Assembly (NCBI GenBank): GCA_964552325.1
Contig: CAZKHA010000010.1
Span: 1-42,622 of the forward strand
Direction of reading: 5' to 3'
Length of the DNA stretch: 42,622 bases
From: CAZKCK01 sp964552325
GTDB lineage: Bacteria; Bacteroidota; Bacteroidia; Bacteroidales; TTA-H9
Shown here: positions 9,948 to 18,147 of the stretch, in pieces
Numbering within the stretch: the first letter of the stretch is position 1
Layout: each line of letters begins with the position of its first letter
Notes under the pieces: model-generated
The model's input: the letters and a program-made list of their open reading frames with translations, nothing else
Databases searched by the model: none
What the model was told of the DNA's origin: nothing
Translations under genes and position numbers: made by a program

Positions 9948-10415
9948 TTATTGCTTAGCCATAAATATCTCTGCAAGAGCCCTTTTTCGATAATCAAATA
10001 TTTGCTGGATTTGCTTGTGAATAAAAAACCAATTAGCAAATTGACCCAGAATGCCTAAAGGAGGCTTGTAAGTAACCAAGTCCATCATTTTAACCCCATT
10101 TTCGCTTGGGAAAAGCCAATGTTGATGTTGCCAGAAGCTATATGGCCCAAAGCGCTGTTCATCAACAAAATAGTGTTTATCTTGTACATGTGTTATTTCT
10201 GTTACCCAAGTTGTTCGAAAAAAGGGGAATGGGCTAACCTTGTAAGAGATAATCATGCCGGGATGCATTTTTACAGGCAAATTAAGACTCGTTATCTCAA
10301 AATTCATATGGCTTGGCGTTATCAAACGAAGGTTTGATGGTGTTGAAATAAAATCCCACACCTCATCGATGTCAGCAGGGATAAATAATTGATCGTAGTA
10401 CTGATAAAGTTTCAT
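9948..10415 (-). CDS. SRPBCC-fold (START-like) ligand-binding protein
   Basis: 155 residues without a signal peptide. The sequence follows the SRPBCC pattern: an N-terminal strand, 'PADIDEVWDFISTPSNL' (the helix that begins the fold), 'ITPSHMNFEI', then repeated beta strands with aromatic residues (FFRTTWVTEITHV) and a long C-terminal amphipathic helix (residues 130-153). Proteins of this group, annotated as 'cell division inhibitor' or 'SRPBCC family', bind hydrophobic ligands; the ligand cannot be read from sequence. It is convergent with gyrB and its stop is only 26 bases from the gyrB terminator. Confidence 0.8.
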   Translation of the reverse strand: MKLYQYYDQLFIPADIDEVWDFISTPSNLRLITPSHMNFEITSLNLPVKMHPGMIISYKVSPFPFFRTTWVTEITHVQDKHYFVDEQRFGPYSFWQHQHWLFPSENGVKMMDLVTYKPPLGILGQFANWFFIHKQIQQIFDYRKRALAEIFMAKQ

Positions 10416-10442
10416 TTGAATACGTATATAGGCTAAGTACTA

Positions 10443-10465
10443 CAAACAAAACCGCCTTTTGTTTG
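10443..10465. repeat. AT-rich inverted repeat upstream of the SRPBCC gene
   Basis: CAAACAAAA (10443-10451) and TTTTGTTTG (10457-10465) are perfect 9-base arms around the 5-base loop CCGCC, followed by ATTTTTT on the plus strand. It could be a leader hairpin or regulator site for the minus-strand gene at 10415, or a weak terminator on the plus strand where no gene is present. Confidence 0.4.
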
Positions 10466-10506
10466 ATTTTTTCAAACAAACATTAAACAAGTTAGGATAA
10501 ATGAAA

Positions 10507-10531
10507 AACCCGCTCAGGTTTTGGGCGGGTT
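10507..10531 (-). terminator. Intrinsic terminator after the S46 peptidase gene
   Basis: AACCCGC (10507-10513) pairs with GCGGGTT (10525-10531). On the minus strand the hairpin runs into TTTTTCATTT. It ends the minus-strand S46 transcription unit 38 bases past the stop. Confidence 0.75.
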
Positions 10532-10568
10532 CACAAATAAACTATTGATATCTAAAAACAACAGCTAA

Positions 10569-12749
10569 TTATTGGTTTCCAACCAATTTTAGTTCCTTGA
10601 GAATGTGATCGGATTTGGCAAACTTATCAATAATAAACAACACATACCTTGCATCAACATTAATAGTACGCTGTAATTCAGGTTCATAGGCAATATCACC
10701 GCTCATAGCCTCCCAGTTGCCATCAAAAGCTAACCCAATTAGTTCGCCTTTAGCATTTATAACAGGGCTACCCGAATTTCCACCGGTAATATCATGAGTA
10801 GTTAAGAAGCAAACATGCAAGGTGTCGTTTTCGCCATAGGGGCCAAAGTCTTTCTTTTGAATAAGCTCTTTGAGGCGCTGTGGCACCACAAATTCATAGT
10901 TATTAGGATCTTCTTTTTCAAGAATGCCATATTGCGTTGTAAAATAGTTATAAAGAACTGCATCGGCTCCGGTATAGTCTTTAACATGGCCGTATGTTAA
11001 GCGCATTGTTTGATTGGCATCGGGGTAGAAATTGCGGTCAGGCTGCATTTGGCGTAAACCAGCAACAAATAACCGACGAGCAATTTTTAGCTTTTCGTTG
11101 GCAGGATCGGCAGCTTTAGTTATTTCGGCAGCTTTGGTTTGGAATGCCTTCGCTAACAAGTATATCTTTTCTTTTTCAAAAACTGAGGCTTTGGGGTTTC
11201 GCACAAATTCAACAGCAGCCTCTAGGTTTCTAAACACTGATTTGGCAAAAACTTCGGCAGCAAACTTTTCAAAATCGCCTTTGTACTTGGTGGCAAGTTC
11301 CTTAAAATATTCAGGCTGTTGGTCGCTAGGCACTTTTTTGTAAAACAGCTCAAGCATGGCAGCCAAAAGTTTTTGGTCAGTTGATGGGTTATAGTTTTTG
11401 AAATAAGCTTCAAACTTTTCTTTGGCTGATACTTGTAGCGCATTAAGCTTTTCTTTATCTGGCTTTTTGGCCGAAACGAGCTCTTTTAATTCTTCAAAGC
11501 GCAACACAAAGCCCATAATTTCAGGCCCAAATGCAGCTTCGCGGTAATAAATCCCAGCTTCATTGGTGTTCCGTAACTCGTGGTAAGCAGCCTTAAAGCT
11601 AGGCAACACATTGCCATACAATTGTGTGCGCGATGCATCTGCTGCAACCCAAGCAGCAAATTCATCTTCAAGGGCCTTCTTTTTGTCAGCAACCTTTAAG
11701 CGTTTAAGACCTTTGGTTTGGCCAATAAAATACTTCCAGTAGTTGGCAATACCGGCATATTTAGAGGAATACTTTATACGGACTGCGGCATCGGCTTGCA
11801 TATCAGCGCTCATTATATCCAGTTTTTTGCGCCGGATATCAACAATGGTTGGGTTTGATTGGTCGATGGCCATCTTTACACCTTCAGATGCCAAATAGCG
11901 GTCAGTACGGCCCGGGAAACCCATAATCATCGCAAAATCACCTTCTTTAATACCACCAATATTGATTGGCAAGAAGTGTTTGGGTTTAAGTGGTACGTTG
12001 ATTTTTTTATACACATTGGGATTACCATCTTTATCGCCGTAAACCCTAAAGATGGAGAAATCGCCGGTGTGGCGTGGCCACATCCAATTGTCGGTATCAG
12101 CACCAAACTTACCAATGGCCGAAGGCGGCGTTCCAACCAGGCGCACATCGTTATAAGTAAGATATACAAACAGGTAAAACTCATTGCCGTTGTAAAACTC
12201 TTTTACTACCGCATTGAATTTAGTTCCTTCGGTGGCTTCTTTCACAAGCTTTTCGCGGCGTTCATTTATGAGTTTGTTGCGATCGGCTTCTGGAGTTGCG
12301 GGTGTAATCCCATCGAGCATTTTTGCTGTAACATCTTCAAAATGATCTAAAAACTGAACGCTTAAGCCCTCAATTGGCAGCTCTTCTTGAAGTTGTGTGG
12401 CCCAAAAACCATTGGTAAGATAGTCGTTGGCTACATCGCTTACAGATTGTATGGCGCCATACCCACAATGATGATTCGTAAGGATCAAGCCTTGATCTGA
12501 GATAATCTCGCCCGTACATCCACGGCCAAATAATACAATAGCATCTTTTAAGCTGGCATGATTGGCACTATAGATTTCGTCGGCAGTAAGCTTCAATCCC
12601 GATTTTTGCATATCGGTAAAGTTTAGGCGTTCCACTAAAAATGGGAGCCACATGCCTTCGTCAGCTCTTACCGTTGAAGCAGTAAGCAACGAAAAGCTTG
12701 CTACAAATAAAATCAGGCTTTTGTTTAATTGATTGAATATCTGTTTCAT
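10569..12749 (-). CDS. S46 family dipeptidyl-peptidase, DPP7-type, exported
   Basis: 726 residues from the ATG at 12749, which starts a signal peptide ending near VRA-DEG (residue 29). A start 36 bases earlier would overlap the upstream gene and dilute the signal peptide. The S46 triad is visible: H94 in TNHHCGYGAI, D230 in PRHTGDFSIFRVYG and S659 in GGNSGSPV. These enzymes release dipeptides from N-termini in the periplasm. The residue 18 positions after the catalytic Ser is glycine (G677 in AFDGNWE). In known family members Arg here gives the acidic-specific DPP11, and Gly the hydrophobic-preferring DPP7, so DPP7-type specificity is inferred. The gene begins 10 bases after the mannose-1-phosphate guanylyltransferase gene and is likely cotranscribed with it. 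Confidence 0.93.
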   Translation of the reverse strand: MKQIFNQLNKSLILFVASFSLLTASTVRADEGMWLPFLVERLNFTDMQKSGLKLTADEIYSANHASLKDAIVLFGRGCTGEIISDQGLILTNHHCGYGAIQSVSDVANDYLTNGFWATQLQEELPIEGLSVQFLDHFEDVTAKMLDGITPATPEADRNKLINERREKLVKEATEGTKFNAVVKEFYNGNEFYLFVYLTYNDVRLVGTPPSAIGKFGADTDNWMWPRHTGDFSIFRVYGDKDGNPNVYKKINVPLKPKHFLPINIGGIKEGDFAMIMGFPGRTDRYLASEGVKMAIDQSNPTIVDIRRKKLDIMSADMQADAAVRIKYSSKYAGIANYWKYFIGQTKGLKRLKVADKKKALEDEFAAWVAADASRTQLYGNVLPSFKAAYHELRNTNEAGIYYREAAFGPEIMGFVLRFEELKELVSAKKPDKEKLNALQVSAKEKFEAYFKNYNPSTDQKLLAAMLELFYKKVPSDQQPEYFKELATKYKGDFEKFAAEVFAKSVFRNLEAAVEFVRNPKASVFEKEKIYLLAKAFQTKAAEITKAADPANEKLKIARRLFVAGLRQMQPDRNFYPDANQTMRLTYGHVKDYTGADAVLYNYFTTQYGILEKEDPNNYEFVVPQRLKELIQKKDFGPYGENDTLHVCFLTTHDITGGNSGSPVINAKGELIGLAFDGNWEAMSGDIAYEPELQRTINVDARYVLFIIDKFAKSDHILKELKLVGNQ

Positions 12750-12759
12750 GTTTGTAATG

Positions 12760-13851
12760 TTATACGAATTTTTCTCCTTTAGCAATTTTCACCTCATTTA
12801 CAATATCCCGTAGTTGTTGTTCATCTTCTTTCTTGCAGATTAACAGCACATTCTGGTCTTCAACCACAATGTAATTGTCGAGCCCTTCAATTACCACCAA
12901 TTTGTCATTTGGCATATTCACAACGCAATTACTAGTACCATAAGTCATTACACTATTGCCTACAATTGCATTTCCTTCTTCATCCTTGTCTCGTATAGCA
13001 TACAACGAGCCCCAGGTGCCCAAGTCAGACCATCCAAAGTCAGAAGATAGGGTATAAACATTATCTGCTTTTTCCATTACACCATAGTCAATGGAAATGC
13101 TTTTACAAATCATATATGCATGGTCAATAAACTCTTTTTCGCTAGGGCTGCCATACTTGCCTACACCAGCTTTAAAAACTGCATCCACATCGGGCAGATA
13201 TGTTTCAAAAGCGGATTGTATGGTGCTAAGTTTCCAAATAAATATGCCGGCATTCCATAAGAAATCGCCACTGGCAAGAAAGGTTCGGGCTAATTCAAGG
13301 TTGGGTTTTTCAGTAAACGTTTTAACTTTTCTGATTCTAGAATCCGTTGCAGGAACTTCGTCCTCAACAAATTGAATGTATCCATAACCAGTATCAGGTC
13401 TTGATGGTTTTATGCCTAGGGTAAGAAGCCAATTGTTTTTTTCGGTGGCCGCAAGAGCGGTTTTTATTACCTCGGTAAATGTTTCTTCTCGTAGGATAAC
13501 ATGATCAGAAGGCGCAACAATAATGTTAGCATTGGGGTTAACTGCTGCTATACGGTAATTAGCATAAGCTATGCATGGGGCTGTATTACGGCGAAAGGGT
13601 TCGCAAAGGATATTCTCGGGCCGCATGTTTGGAAGCTGTTCTTTTACCAGATCATAGTATAAGTTACTAGTAACCACATATATATTTTCTGATGGACAAA
13701 CATCTGTAAACCGCCTAAACGTTCGTTGGATTAGGGTTTCGCCTGTTCCCAGGATATCGATAAACTGTTTGGGATAAGCCGTGCGGCTCATCGGCCAGAA
13801 GCGTGCGCCGATACCCCCGGCCATAATTACGCAGAAATTGTTGGTGTTCAT
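12760..13851 (-). CDS. manC: Mannose-1-phosphate guanylyltransferase
   Basis: 363 residues, the short form without the C-terminal isomerase domain. It makes GDP-mannose from mannose-1-phosphate and GTP for surface polysaccharide and O-glycan synthesis. The nucleotidyltransferase signature is complete: GGIGARFWPMSR followed by PKQF at residues 12-30, APSDHV for the metal-binding Asp region, FTEKPN, DFLWNAGIFIW for the sugar pocket, and DFGWSDLGTW near residue 275. The gene follows the SprT-like gene by 93 bases and precedes the S46 peptidase gene by 10 bases on the same strand. Bacteroidota use GDP-mannose and GDP-fucose for general protein O-glycosylation, so export-related glycosylation is a plausible use, though not shown here. 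Confidence 0.93.
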   Translation of the reverse strand: MNTNNFCVIMAGGIGARFWPMSRTAYPKQFIDILGTGETLIQRTFRRFTDVCPSENIYVVTSNLYYDLVKEQLPNMRPENILCEPFRRNTAPCIAYANYRIAAVNPNANIIVAPSDHVILREETFTEVIKTALAATEKNNWLLTLGIKPSRPDTGYGYIQFVEDEVPATDSRIRKVKTFTEKPNLELARTFLASGDFLWNAGIFIWKLSTIQSAFETYLPDVDAVFKAGVGKYGSPSEKEFIDHAYMICKSISIDYGVMEKADNVYTLSSDFGWSDLGTWGSLYAIRDKDEEGNAIVGNSVMTYGTSNCVVNMPNDKLVVIEGLDNYIVVEDQNVLLICKKEDEQQLRDIVNEVKIAKGEKFV

Positions 13852-13944
13852 AAATTTAGGATTGTAAAGATGAATTCAAAGCAAAAGATTATTGAAAGGA
13901 TTGGTGGACTTGATGGACTACAAACTCCAAATATACAAATTTTA

Positions 13945-14565
13945 TTACACTGCATCCTTAATTTCTGCCAAAGGGCTAAAGAGGTAGTCGCGGTTATTGT
14001 CGAGGCAAAGGCATTTATAACGCTTACGGATTAAGCTTCCTTTTTTAAAAATTCGCCCATTATATTCAAAAACAGCACCTTCGGCAAGTTGTTGAATAGT
14101 GCGCGCAAAAGTTTTGCCCTCGTACACACGCAGCACGGTCATCAAATCCACATCAACACTTGTAGAGGCATATCCTTTTTGCAAATGCTGTGTAAAAGCC
14201 TTTTTTACATCTTCCGGGAAAACATCGTCATTCAAATAAGGTATTGAGAGCTCAATAAACTCCTTATTCCATTCTGCTCCATGTGGTTTAAGGCGTTTCT
14301 TATACTTTTCTTTAACCATCATATGGGCTAACTCATGTAACACTGTTATAAGAAACTGATAAGGATGCAGGTTATGGTTTATGCTGATGGCATGCTTTAC
14401 CCCGTTTCTGTTGTGACAATAATCGCCAAGTTTACCTGAACGGGCACGGGTAACATTCAAATGAACCTTGTGTTTGATGAGCAATTGATGTATGCCCGGC
14501 ACGGCAGTGGCGGGAAGAAGTTGATTTAGGAATGCTTGTTCATCAAGCGGTTTTATAACGGGCAT
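13945..14565 (-). CDS. SprT-like zinc metallopeptidase domain protein
   Basis: 206 residues from the ATG at 14565. HELAH at 77-81 gives the zinc ligands H77 and H81 and the catalytic Glu78, and H95 in KPHGAEWNKEF is in the position of the third ligand in SprT/Spartan domains. Downstream is a short C-terminal part with YNGRIFKKGSLIRKRYKCLCL (residues 168-188) that resembles the beta-rich tail of the family but has only two Cys, so a zinc-ribbon is not evident. No signal peptide, so cytoplasmic; a relation to DNA-protein crosslink repair is by analogy only. A longer frame to 14685 exists but overlaps the small lipoprotein gene. It overlaps that gene by 23 bases and is likely translationally coupled. 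Confidence 0.85.
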   Translation of the reverse strand: MPVIKPLDEQAFLNQLLPATAVPGIHQLLIKHKVHLNVTRARSGKLGDYCHNRNGVKHAISINHNLHPYQFLITVLHELAHMMVKEKYKKRLKPHGAEWNKEFIELSIPYLNDDVFPEDVKKAFTQHLQKGYASTSVDVDLMTVLRVYEGKTFARTIQQLAEGAVFEYNGRIFKKGSLIRKRYKCLCLDNNRDYLFSPLAEIKDAV

Positions 14566-14728
14566 AAACTGTGGTTGCTGGTGTTTGGTGTTTTGTAAAC
14601 GATGGACAATCAGAACATTTGCGTTTTTGTTTTTTATAATTCCGGTGAAGGCTGCGCTTAGGCGCACAAGCGGCAATAGCGGCAACTATCCATAAAAAAA
14701 CAACAATCCTGCATAAGTGATTAACCAT
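14543..14728 (-). CDS. Small predicted lipoprotein
   Basis: 61 residues from the ATG at 14728. A hydrophobic stretch (VVFLWIVAAIAA) ends in a canonical lipobox with C21 (IAAC). The mature part is short, basic, and carries KCSDCPS. Short basic Cys-containing lipoproteins of this shape are common in Bacteroidota but have no assigned function. An ATG at 14755 would be a longer start, but it falls almost on the predicted transcription start of the promoter at 14760-14790, so I prefer 14728. The gene overlaps the SprT-like start by 23 bases in another frame. Confidence 0.5.
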   Translation of the reverse strand: MVNHLCRIVVFLWIVAAIAACAPKRSLHRNYKKQKRKCSDCPSFTKHQTPATTVYARYKTA

Positions 14729-14759
14729 AAGAATGCTGGAAACTTTGTATTTCATTTGG

Positions 14760-14790
14760 CAAAACTAATGTTTTTACGTATTTATAACAA
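14760..14790 (-). promoter_or_regulatory. Promoter for the lipoprotein / SprT-like operon
   Basis: On the minus strand TTG (14790-14788), exactly 20 bases, then TAGTTTTG (14767-14760), a full match to TAnnTTTG. Transcription should start near 14754, which argues for the ATG at 14728. Confidence 0.65.
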
Positions 14791-14841
14791 TGCAATTGCA
14801 ATTGATTTAGTATGCACATGAATTCCTGTTATCCAAAATTA

Positions 14842-14870
14842 TTGAATCGGCTCAAAAATTATTACTTTAG
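14842..14870 (+). promoter_or_regulatory. Promoter for the mlaE-mlaF-cvpA genes
   Basis: TTG (14842-14844), 18 bases, TACTTTAG (14863-14870), one base off TAnnTTTG. It lies 17 bases before the mlaE start and is divergent from the promoter at 14760-14790. Confidence 0.55.
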
Positions 14871-14887
14871 CGCAAATATTTCTAAAA

Positions 14888-15628
14888 ATGAATTTGGTTG
14901 AGCACACGGGTAGTTACATCTTGCTGATGAAGCAAGTACTAAAACAGCCCGATAAGTTTAGGGTGTTTAGGAACCAATTGTTCCATGAGTTTCAATCCTT
15001 GGGTTTTGACTCAATGGGGATTGTGGCCATCATCTCGGTTTTTATGGGTGCCGTTGTTACCATACAAACTGCCTATAACATTGACAGTCCATTAATTCCG
15101 CTCACCATGGTAGGTTTCACTGCCAGGCAATCTGTCATTCTGGAGTTTTCCCCAACCATTATTAGCCTTATTCTAGCTGGAAAAATTGGCTCGCGCATTG
15201 CTTCCGAAATTGGCACCATGCGTGTTACCCAACAGATTGAAGCATTGGAGGTAATGAGTATAAACCCGGCCAACTTCCTTATTTTCCCTAAAATTATTGC
15301 TGCAGTATTGTTTAACCCGGTATTAATAGTCTTCAGTATTGTGCTCAGCTTGTTCGGAGGATGGTGTGTGGCTTGGCTTACCGATCTTTACACACCACAA
15401 GATTACATTGCAGGCCTCAGGTTTTCGTACGAGGGGTTTACGGTATTCTATGCCTTGATTAAAACGGTGGTTTTCGCATTTATCATTACATCCGTTTCTG
15501 GTTACCAAGGTTTTCGCATAAGTGGTGGCGCTTTGGAAGTTGGGCAAGCAAGCACGCAAGCTGTTGTGCATTCCAGCATAGCAATTATTTTATTTAATTT
15601 GATTCTTACTCAATTGTTGCTCACATGA
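14888..15628 (+). CDS. mlaE: MlaE-family lipid transport ABC permease
   Basis: 246 residues. Hydrophobic throughout with about five membrane segments starting near residue 45 (VAIISVFMGAVVTIQTAYNI). It carries the conserved permease region GKIGSRIASEIGTMRVTQQIEALEVM (residues about 97-122), where the EIGTM-x-V-x-EQ/QQI-A-L motif is typical of MlaE/DUF140 permeases. This is the membrane component of an inner-membrane ABC system that moves phospholipids between membranes to keep outer-membrane asymmetry. Its stop overlaps the start of mlaF by 4 bases (ATGA), so the two are coupled. No MCE (MlaD) gene follows in this window. Confidence 0.92.
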   Translation: MNLVEHTGSYILLMKQVLKQPDKFRVFRNQLFHEFQSLGFDSMGIVAIISVFMGAVVTIQTAYNIDSPLIPLTMVGFTARQSVILEFSPTIISLILAGKIGSRIASEIGTMRVTQQIEALEVMSINPANFLIFPKIIAAVLFNPVLIVFSIVLSLFGGWCVAWLTDLYTPQDYIAGLRFSYEGFTVFYALIKTVVFAFIITSVSGYQGFRISGGALEVGQASTQAVVHSSIAIILFNLILTQLLLT

Positions 15629-16374
15629 TTACTATCAATAACATTAGCAAATCATTCGGTGGGAAGCTGGTTTTGAATGATGTTTCGACCCAATTTGAAA
15701 CAGGCAAAACGAACTTAATAATTGGTCAAAGCGGTTCAGGTAAAACAGTGATGATGAAATGTACGGTGGGGCTTCTGGAGGTTGACAAAGGGGAAGTCCG
15801 CTATGATAACCGTAAGTTTTCGGGTGCAAGCAAAAGCGAAAAAAAAGAGTTTCGAAAAGAAATAGGCATGCTGTTTCAAACCGGCGCCTTGTTCGATTCG
15901 CAAAATGTAGAGCAAAACATAAAGTTCCCCTTGATTATGTACTCGAACATGAGCCCTTTAGAAATGCAAAAAAGGGTAGATTTTTGTTTAGAACGGGTTA
16001 ATCTACAGAAAGTTAACAAGCTAATGCCGTCTGAATTAAGTGGAGGGATGGTAAAACGTGTAGCCATAGCACGTGCAATAGCCTTAAACCCACGTTACTT
16101 GTTTTGTGATGAACCCAATTCAGGCCTCGATCCACAAACTTCAAAGCTTATTGATGACCTGATCTTAGAAATAACCCATGAATATAACATAACCACTATC
16201 GTTAACACACATGACATGAATTCGGTTCTTCAGATTGGCGAGGCTATCAACTTTATCTACCAAGGCAAGCTTTGGTGGAAAGGCGATAAGCACACCATAT
16301 TAAATTCTGGCAACGATGAATTGAATGAGTTTGTATTCTCAACCGAACTTACACAACGCTTACGCAAGACCTAA
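15625..16374 (+). CDS. mlaF: MlaF-family ABC transporter ATPase
   Basis: 249 residues. Walker A is GQSGSGKT (34-41), the Q-loop is FQTGALFDS (84-92), the signature is LSGGMVKR (138-145) and Walker B runs to the catalytic E163 in YLFCDEPNSGLDP. The H-loop is THDM near residue 195. FQTGALFDSQNV is characteristic of the MlaF group rather than other importers or LolD. It pairs with the upstream permease as the energy source for lipid transport. Confidence 0.93.
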   Translation: MITINNISKSFGGKLVLNDVSTQFETGKTNLIIGQSGSGKTVMMKCTVGLLEVDKGEVRYDNRKFSGASKSEKKEFRKEIGMLFQTGALFDSQNVEQNIKFPLIMYSNMSPLEMQKRVDFCLERVNLQKVNKLMPSELSGGMVKRVAIARAIALNPRYLFCDEPNSGLDPQTSKLIDDLILEITHEYNITTIVNTHDMNSVLQIGEAINFIYQGKLWWKGDKHTILNSGNDELNEFVFSTELTQRLRKT

Positions 16375-16404
16375 AATCACACCAATTGAATATCCTATTC
16401 GGGC

Positions 16405-16929
16405 ATGAATTACATCGACATTATTATTGCAATCCCTTTAATTTTTGCTGGTTTCAAAGGCTTTACACGAGGCTTGGTAGTTGAACTGGCATCGCTGGCA
16501 GGCCTTGTTTTGGGCATTTATGCAGCCTATCATTTTTCGGCAATTGCTATGCCGTTCATCTCAAAAATTGTACATGCTGAACCCGCTTATCAGCGGATGG
16601 CTGCATTTGCCTTAACTTTTTTGGTGGTTCTTATAGCTGTTCATCTTATAGGCAAGCTCATCGAAAAAATTGTGGATTTAGTAGCCCTTGGTTTTGCAAA
16701 CAAAATTGCAGGCCTGGCTTTTGGAGTCTTAAAAGGCGCCTTGGTTATAAGTGTTATCCTATTTGTGCTCAACACGTTTGCTAGTGCATGGATACCCCAA
16801 AACAAAGAAGCCAAAGAGTCGCTACTTTACAGCCCAGTGGCTTCATTAGCACCTTTTCTTATAGGAAACATCAAACAATTCAAACCCAAAGTTTTTAACG
16901 AGGAAGCTGACAGTTTGCAGGCTAATTAA
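16405..16929 (+). CDS. CvpA family membrane protein
   Basis: 174 residues with four predicted membrane segments (about residues 4-18, 24-46, 64-84 and 101-124) and the family signature GFKGFTRGLVVELASLAG near the N-terminus. CvpA was named for colicin V production in E. coli; its general role is still poorly defined. It begins 30 bases after mlaF and is probably in the same transcript. The 285 bases between its stop and the convergent gene at 17215 hold nothing I can support, not even a clear terminator. Confidence 0.88.
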   Translation: MNYIDIIIAIPLIFAGFKGFTRGLVVELASLAGLVLGIYAAYHFSAIAMPFISKIVHAEPAYQRMAAFALTFLVVLIAVHLIGKLIEKIVDLVALGFANKIAGLAFGVLKGALVISVILFVLNTFASAWIPQNKEAKESLLYSPVASLAPFLIGNIKQFKPKVFNEEADSLQAN

Positions 16930-17214
16930 GCCAAAAAAATGTGCTGTTGTAATCCTATATTCGAATTTATACTTGGCGCGAATCGAGTATTCACGTGTTT
17001 GGTGACTATAAATTTACGAATAGCCATTAAAAGATATTTCATCTTACAAAAAATTGTTTTTTAACACTTTAAAGTAACTTCTTACCAGTGTCTTGAGCAC
17101 GCAACCACAAACTCTCCTGATGCTCGGATCGGGTAATCTGGCACCTGACATGCCCAATACAATTTATCTTTTGCCCTGCACCATTCATCTATCAGCCTGT
17201 ACTATGCGATTTTT

Positions 17215-18051
17215 TCACAAATACCTTCGTTCAACTAAATCCCGAAGCTTCAAAAAACTTGTTAATTTTGGGTTCCACCCATATCTGGAGCGGTAGGCTT
17301 CAAAAATCTCAAGCCCTCTAGCTAAATTTTGGGCTGTATTTAAAGCTTGTACGGCTTGATTGTATTCGGTGAGGTTGCCATTAAACAACTCGTTGATAAA
17401 CAAAAACTTTTCATTTATACCGATGGCCGCCCGTATATCGGCTAAGGGTTTTTGCTGCAGCCTGTTTGCCACGCTGTTATCAGGCATGCCGTGTGATATT
17501 CTATCAACAACCGATGGCTTTTCATCTTTCAGTTTATCGGCTAAAGTGCTAGGCCCTCCCGAAAACAAATCGGGTGTATTAAATCCGAAAGGCTTTTCCT
17601 CTTTTCTAGAAGCAGGTCGTTCGGGATTGGTTACAGGCCTAGAAACCTGAGGCTTATAGAGTTCTTTGGGTGGTTGCTCTTTGTAGTAGTCAATATGATC
17701 CGGCTGTTCGGGTTGAGGGTTTGGTTGTTCAACACTAGCTACAGTTGGATATAATGGTGTGTAAACTTGTGGTTTAGGCTCAATGCGCGGCTTTTGAACT
17801 TCTATTTGAGGCTCATGCTTTGGAGCTGGTTCAACAATGGCTTTCTCATGGTTTTTGAGTTGTGGAGGAAGCTCGGTAGTGTTGAGCCTACCTAAAAGAT
17901 GATAGTTTTCGTAGAGCTTCCGAATGTTCGACATAACTATATCTAACTCAATATGAGGTATTTTACCAGGATAAGTCATAATGGTTCCGGTTTGCTCGGC
18001 GATAATTTCCACCAATCCATTTATTTCTTCAAGTACTAGTTTTCTGTCCAT
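17215..18051 (-). CDS. Conserved hypothetical with Pro-rich centre
   Basis: 278 residues from the ATG at 18051; an ATG at 18102 would add 17 residues. I do not recognise a named domain. Three parts are visible: an N-terminal helical part (residues 1-55, LVLEEINGLVEIIAEQTGT), a long Pro/Glu/Gln-rich linker (about 65-165, many PKP, PQPEQPD and PERPASRKEEKP stretches), and a C-terminal helical part (about 180-278) beginning VVDRISHGMPDNSVANRLQQ and including IGINEKFLFINELFNGN. The end pieces look conserved and the linker does not. There is no signal peptide or membrane segment, so cytoplasmic. It faces away from the thymidine kinase operon. Confidence 0.7.
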   Translation of the reverse strand: MDRKLVLEEINGLVEIIAEQTGTIMTYPGKIPHIELDIVMSNIRKLYENYHLLGRLNTTELPPQLKNHEKAIVEPAPKHEPQIEVQKPRIEPKPQVYTPLYPTVASVEQPNPQPEQPDHIDYYKEQPPKELYKPQVSRPVTNPERPASRKEEKPFGFNTPDLFSGGPSTLADKLKDEKPSVVDRISHGMPDNSVANRLQQKPLADIRAAIGINEKFLFINELFNGNLTEYNQAVQALNTAQNLARGLEIFEAYRSRYGWNPKLTSFLKLRDLVERRYL

Positions 18052-18108
18052 AAGTTTTGATTTTATTGAGTTGGTAAGCCAATGATTCGTAAATTTGCTC
18101 ATGTAAAA

Positions 18109-18126
18109 TTACGACAAAAGTCGTAA
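18109..18126. promoter_or_regulatory. Perfect palindrome between divergent genes (candidate operator)
   Basis: TTACGAC (18109-18115), AAAA, GTCGTAA (18120-18126): seven-base perfect arms around a 4-base centre, placed between the hypothetical gene (start 18051) and tdk (start 18148), 21 bases before the tdk ATG. The symmetric DNA fits a dimeric regulator site. A promoter-like TAATTTTA for the minus strand overlaps at 18104-18111. No regulator gene is adjacent. Confidence 0.45.
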
Positions 18127-18147
18127 ATTGTTATATACCTTACGCCA

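Noticed and set aside
10443..10475. Terminator on the plus strand
   Set aside because: The hairpin is almost all AT and no plus-strand gene leads into it; kept only as an inverted repeat.
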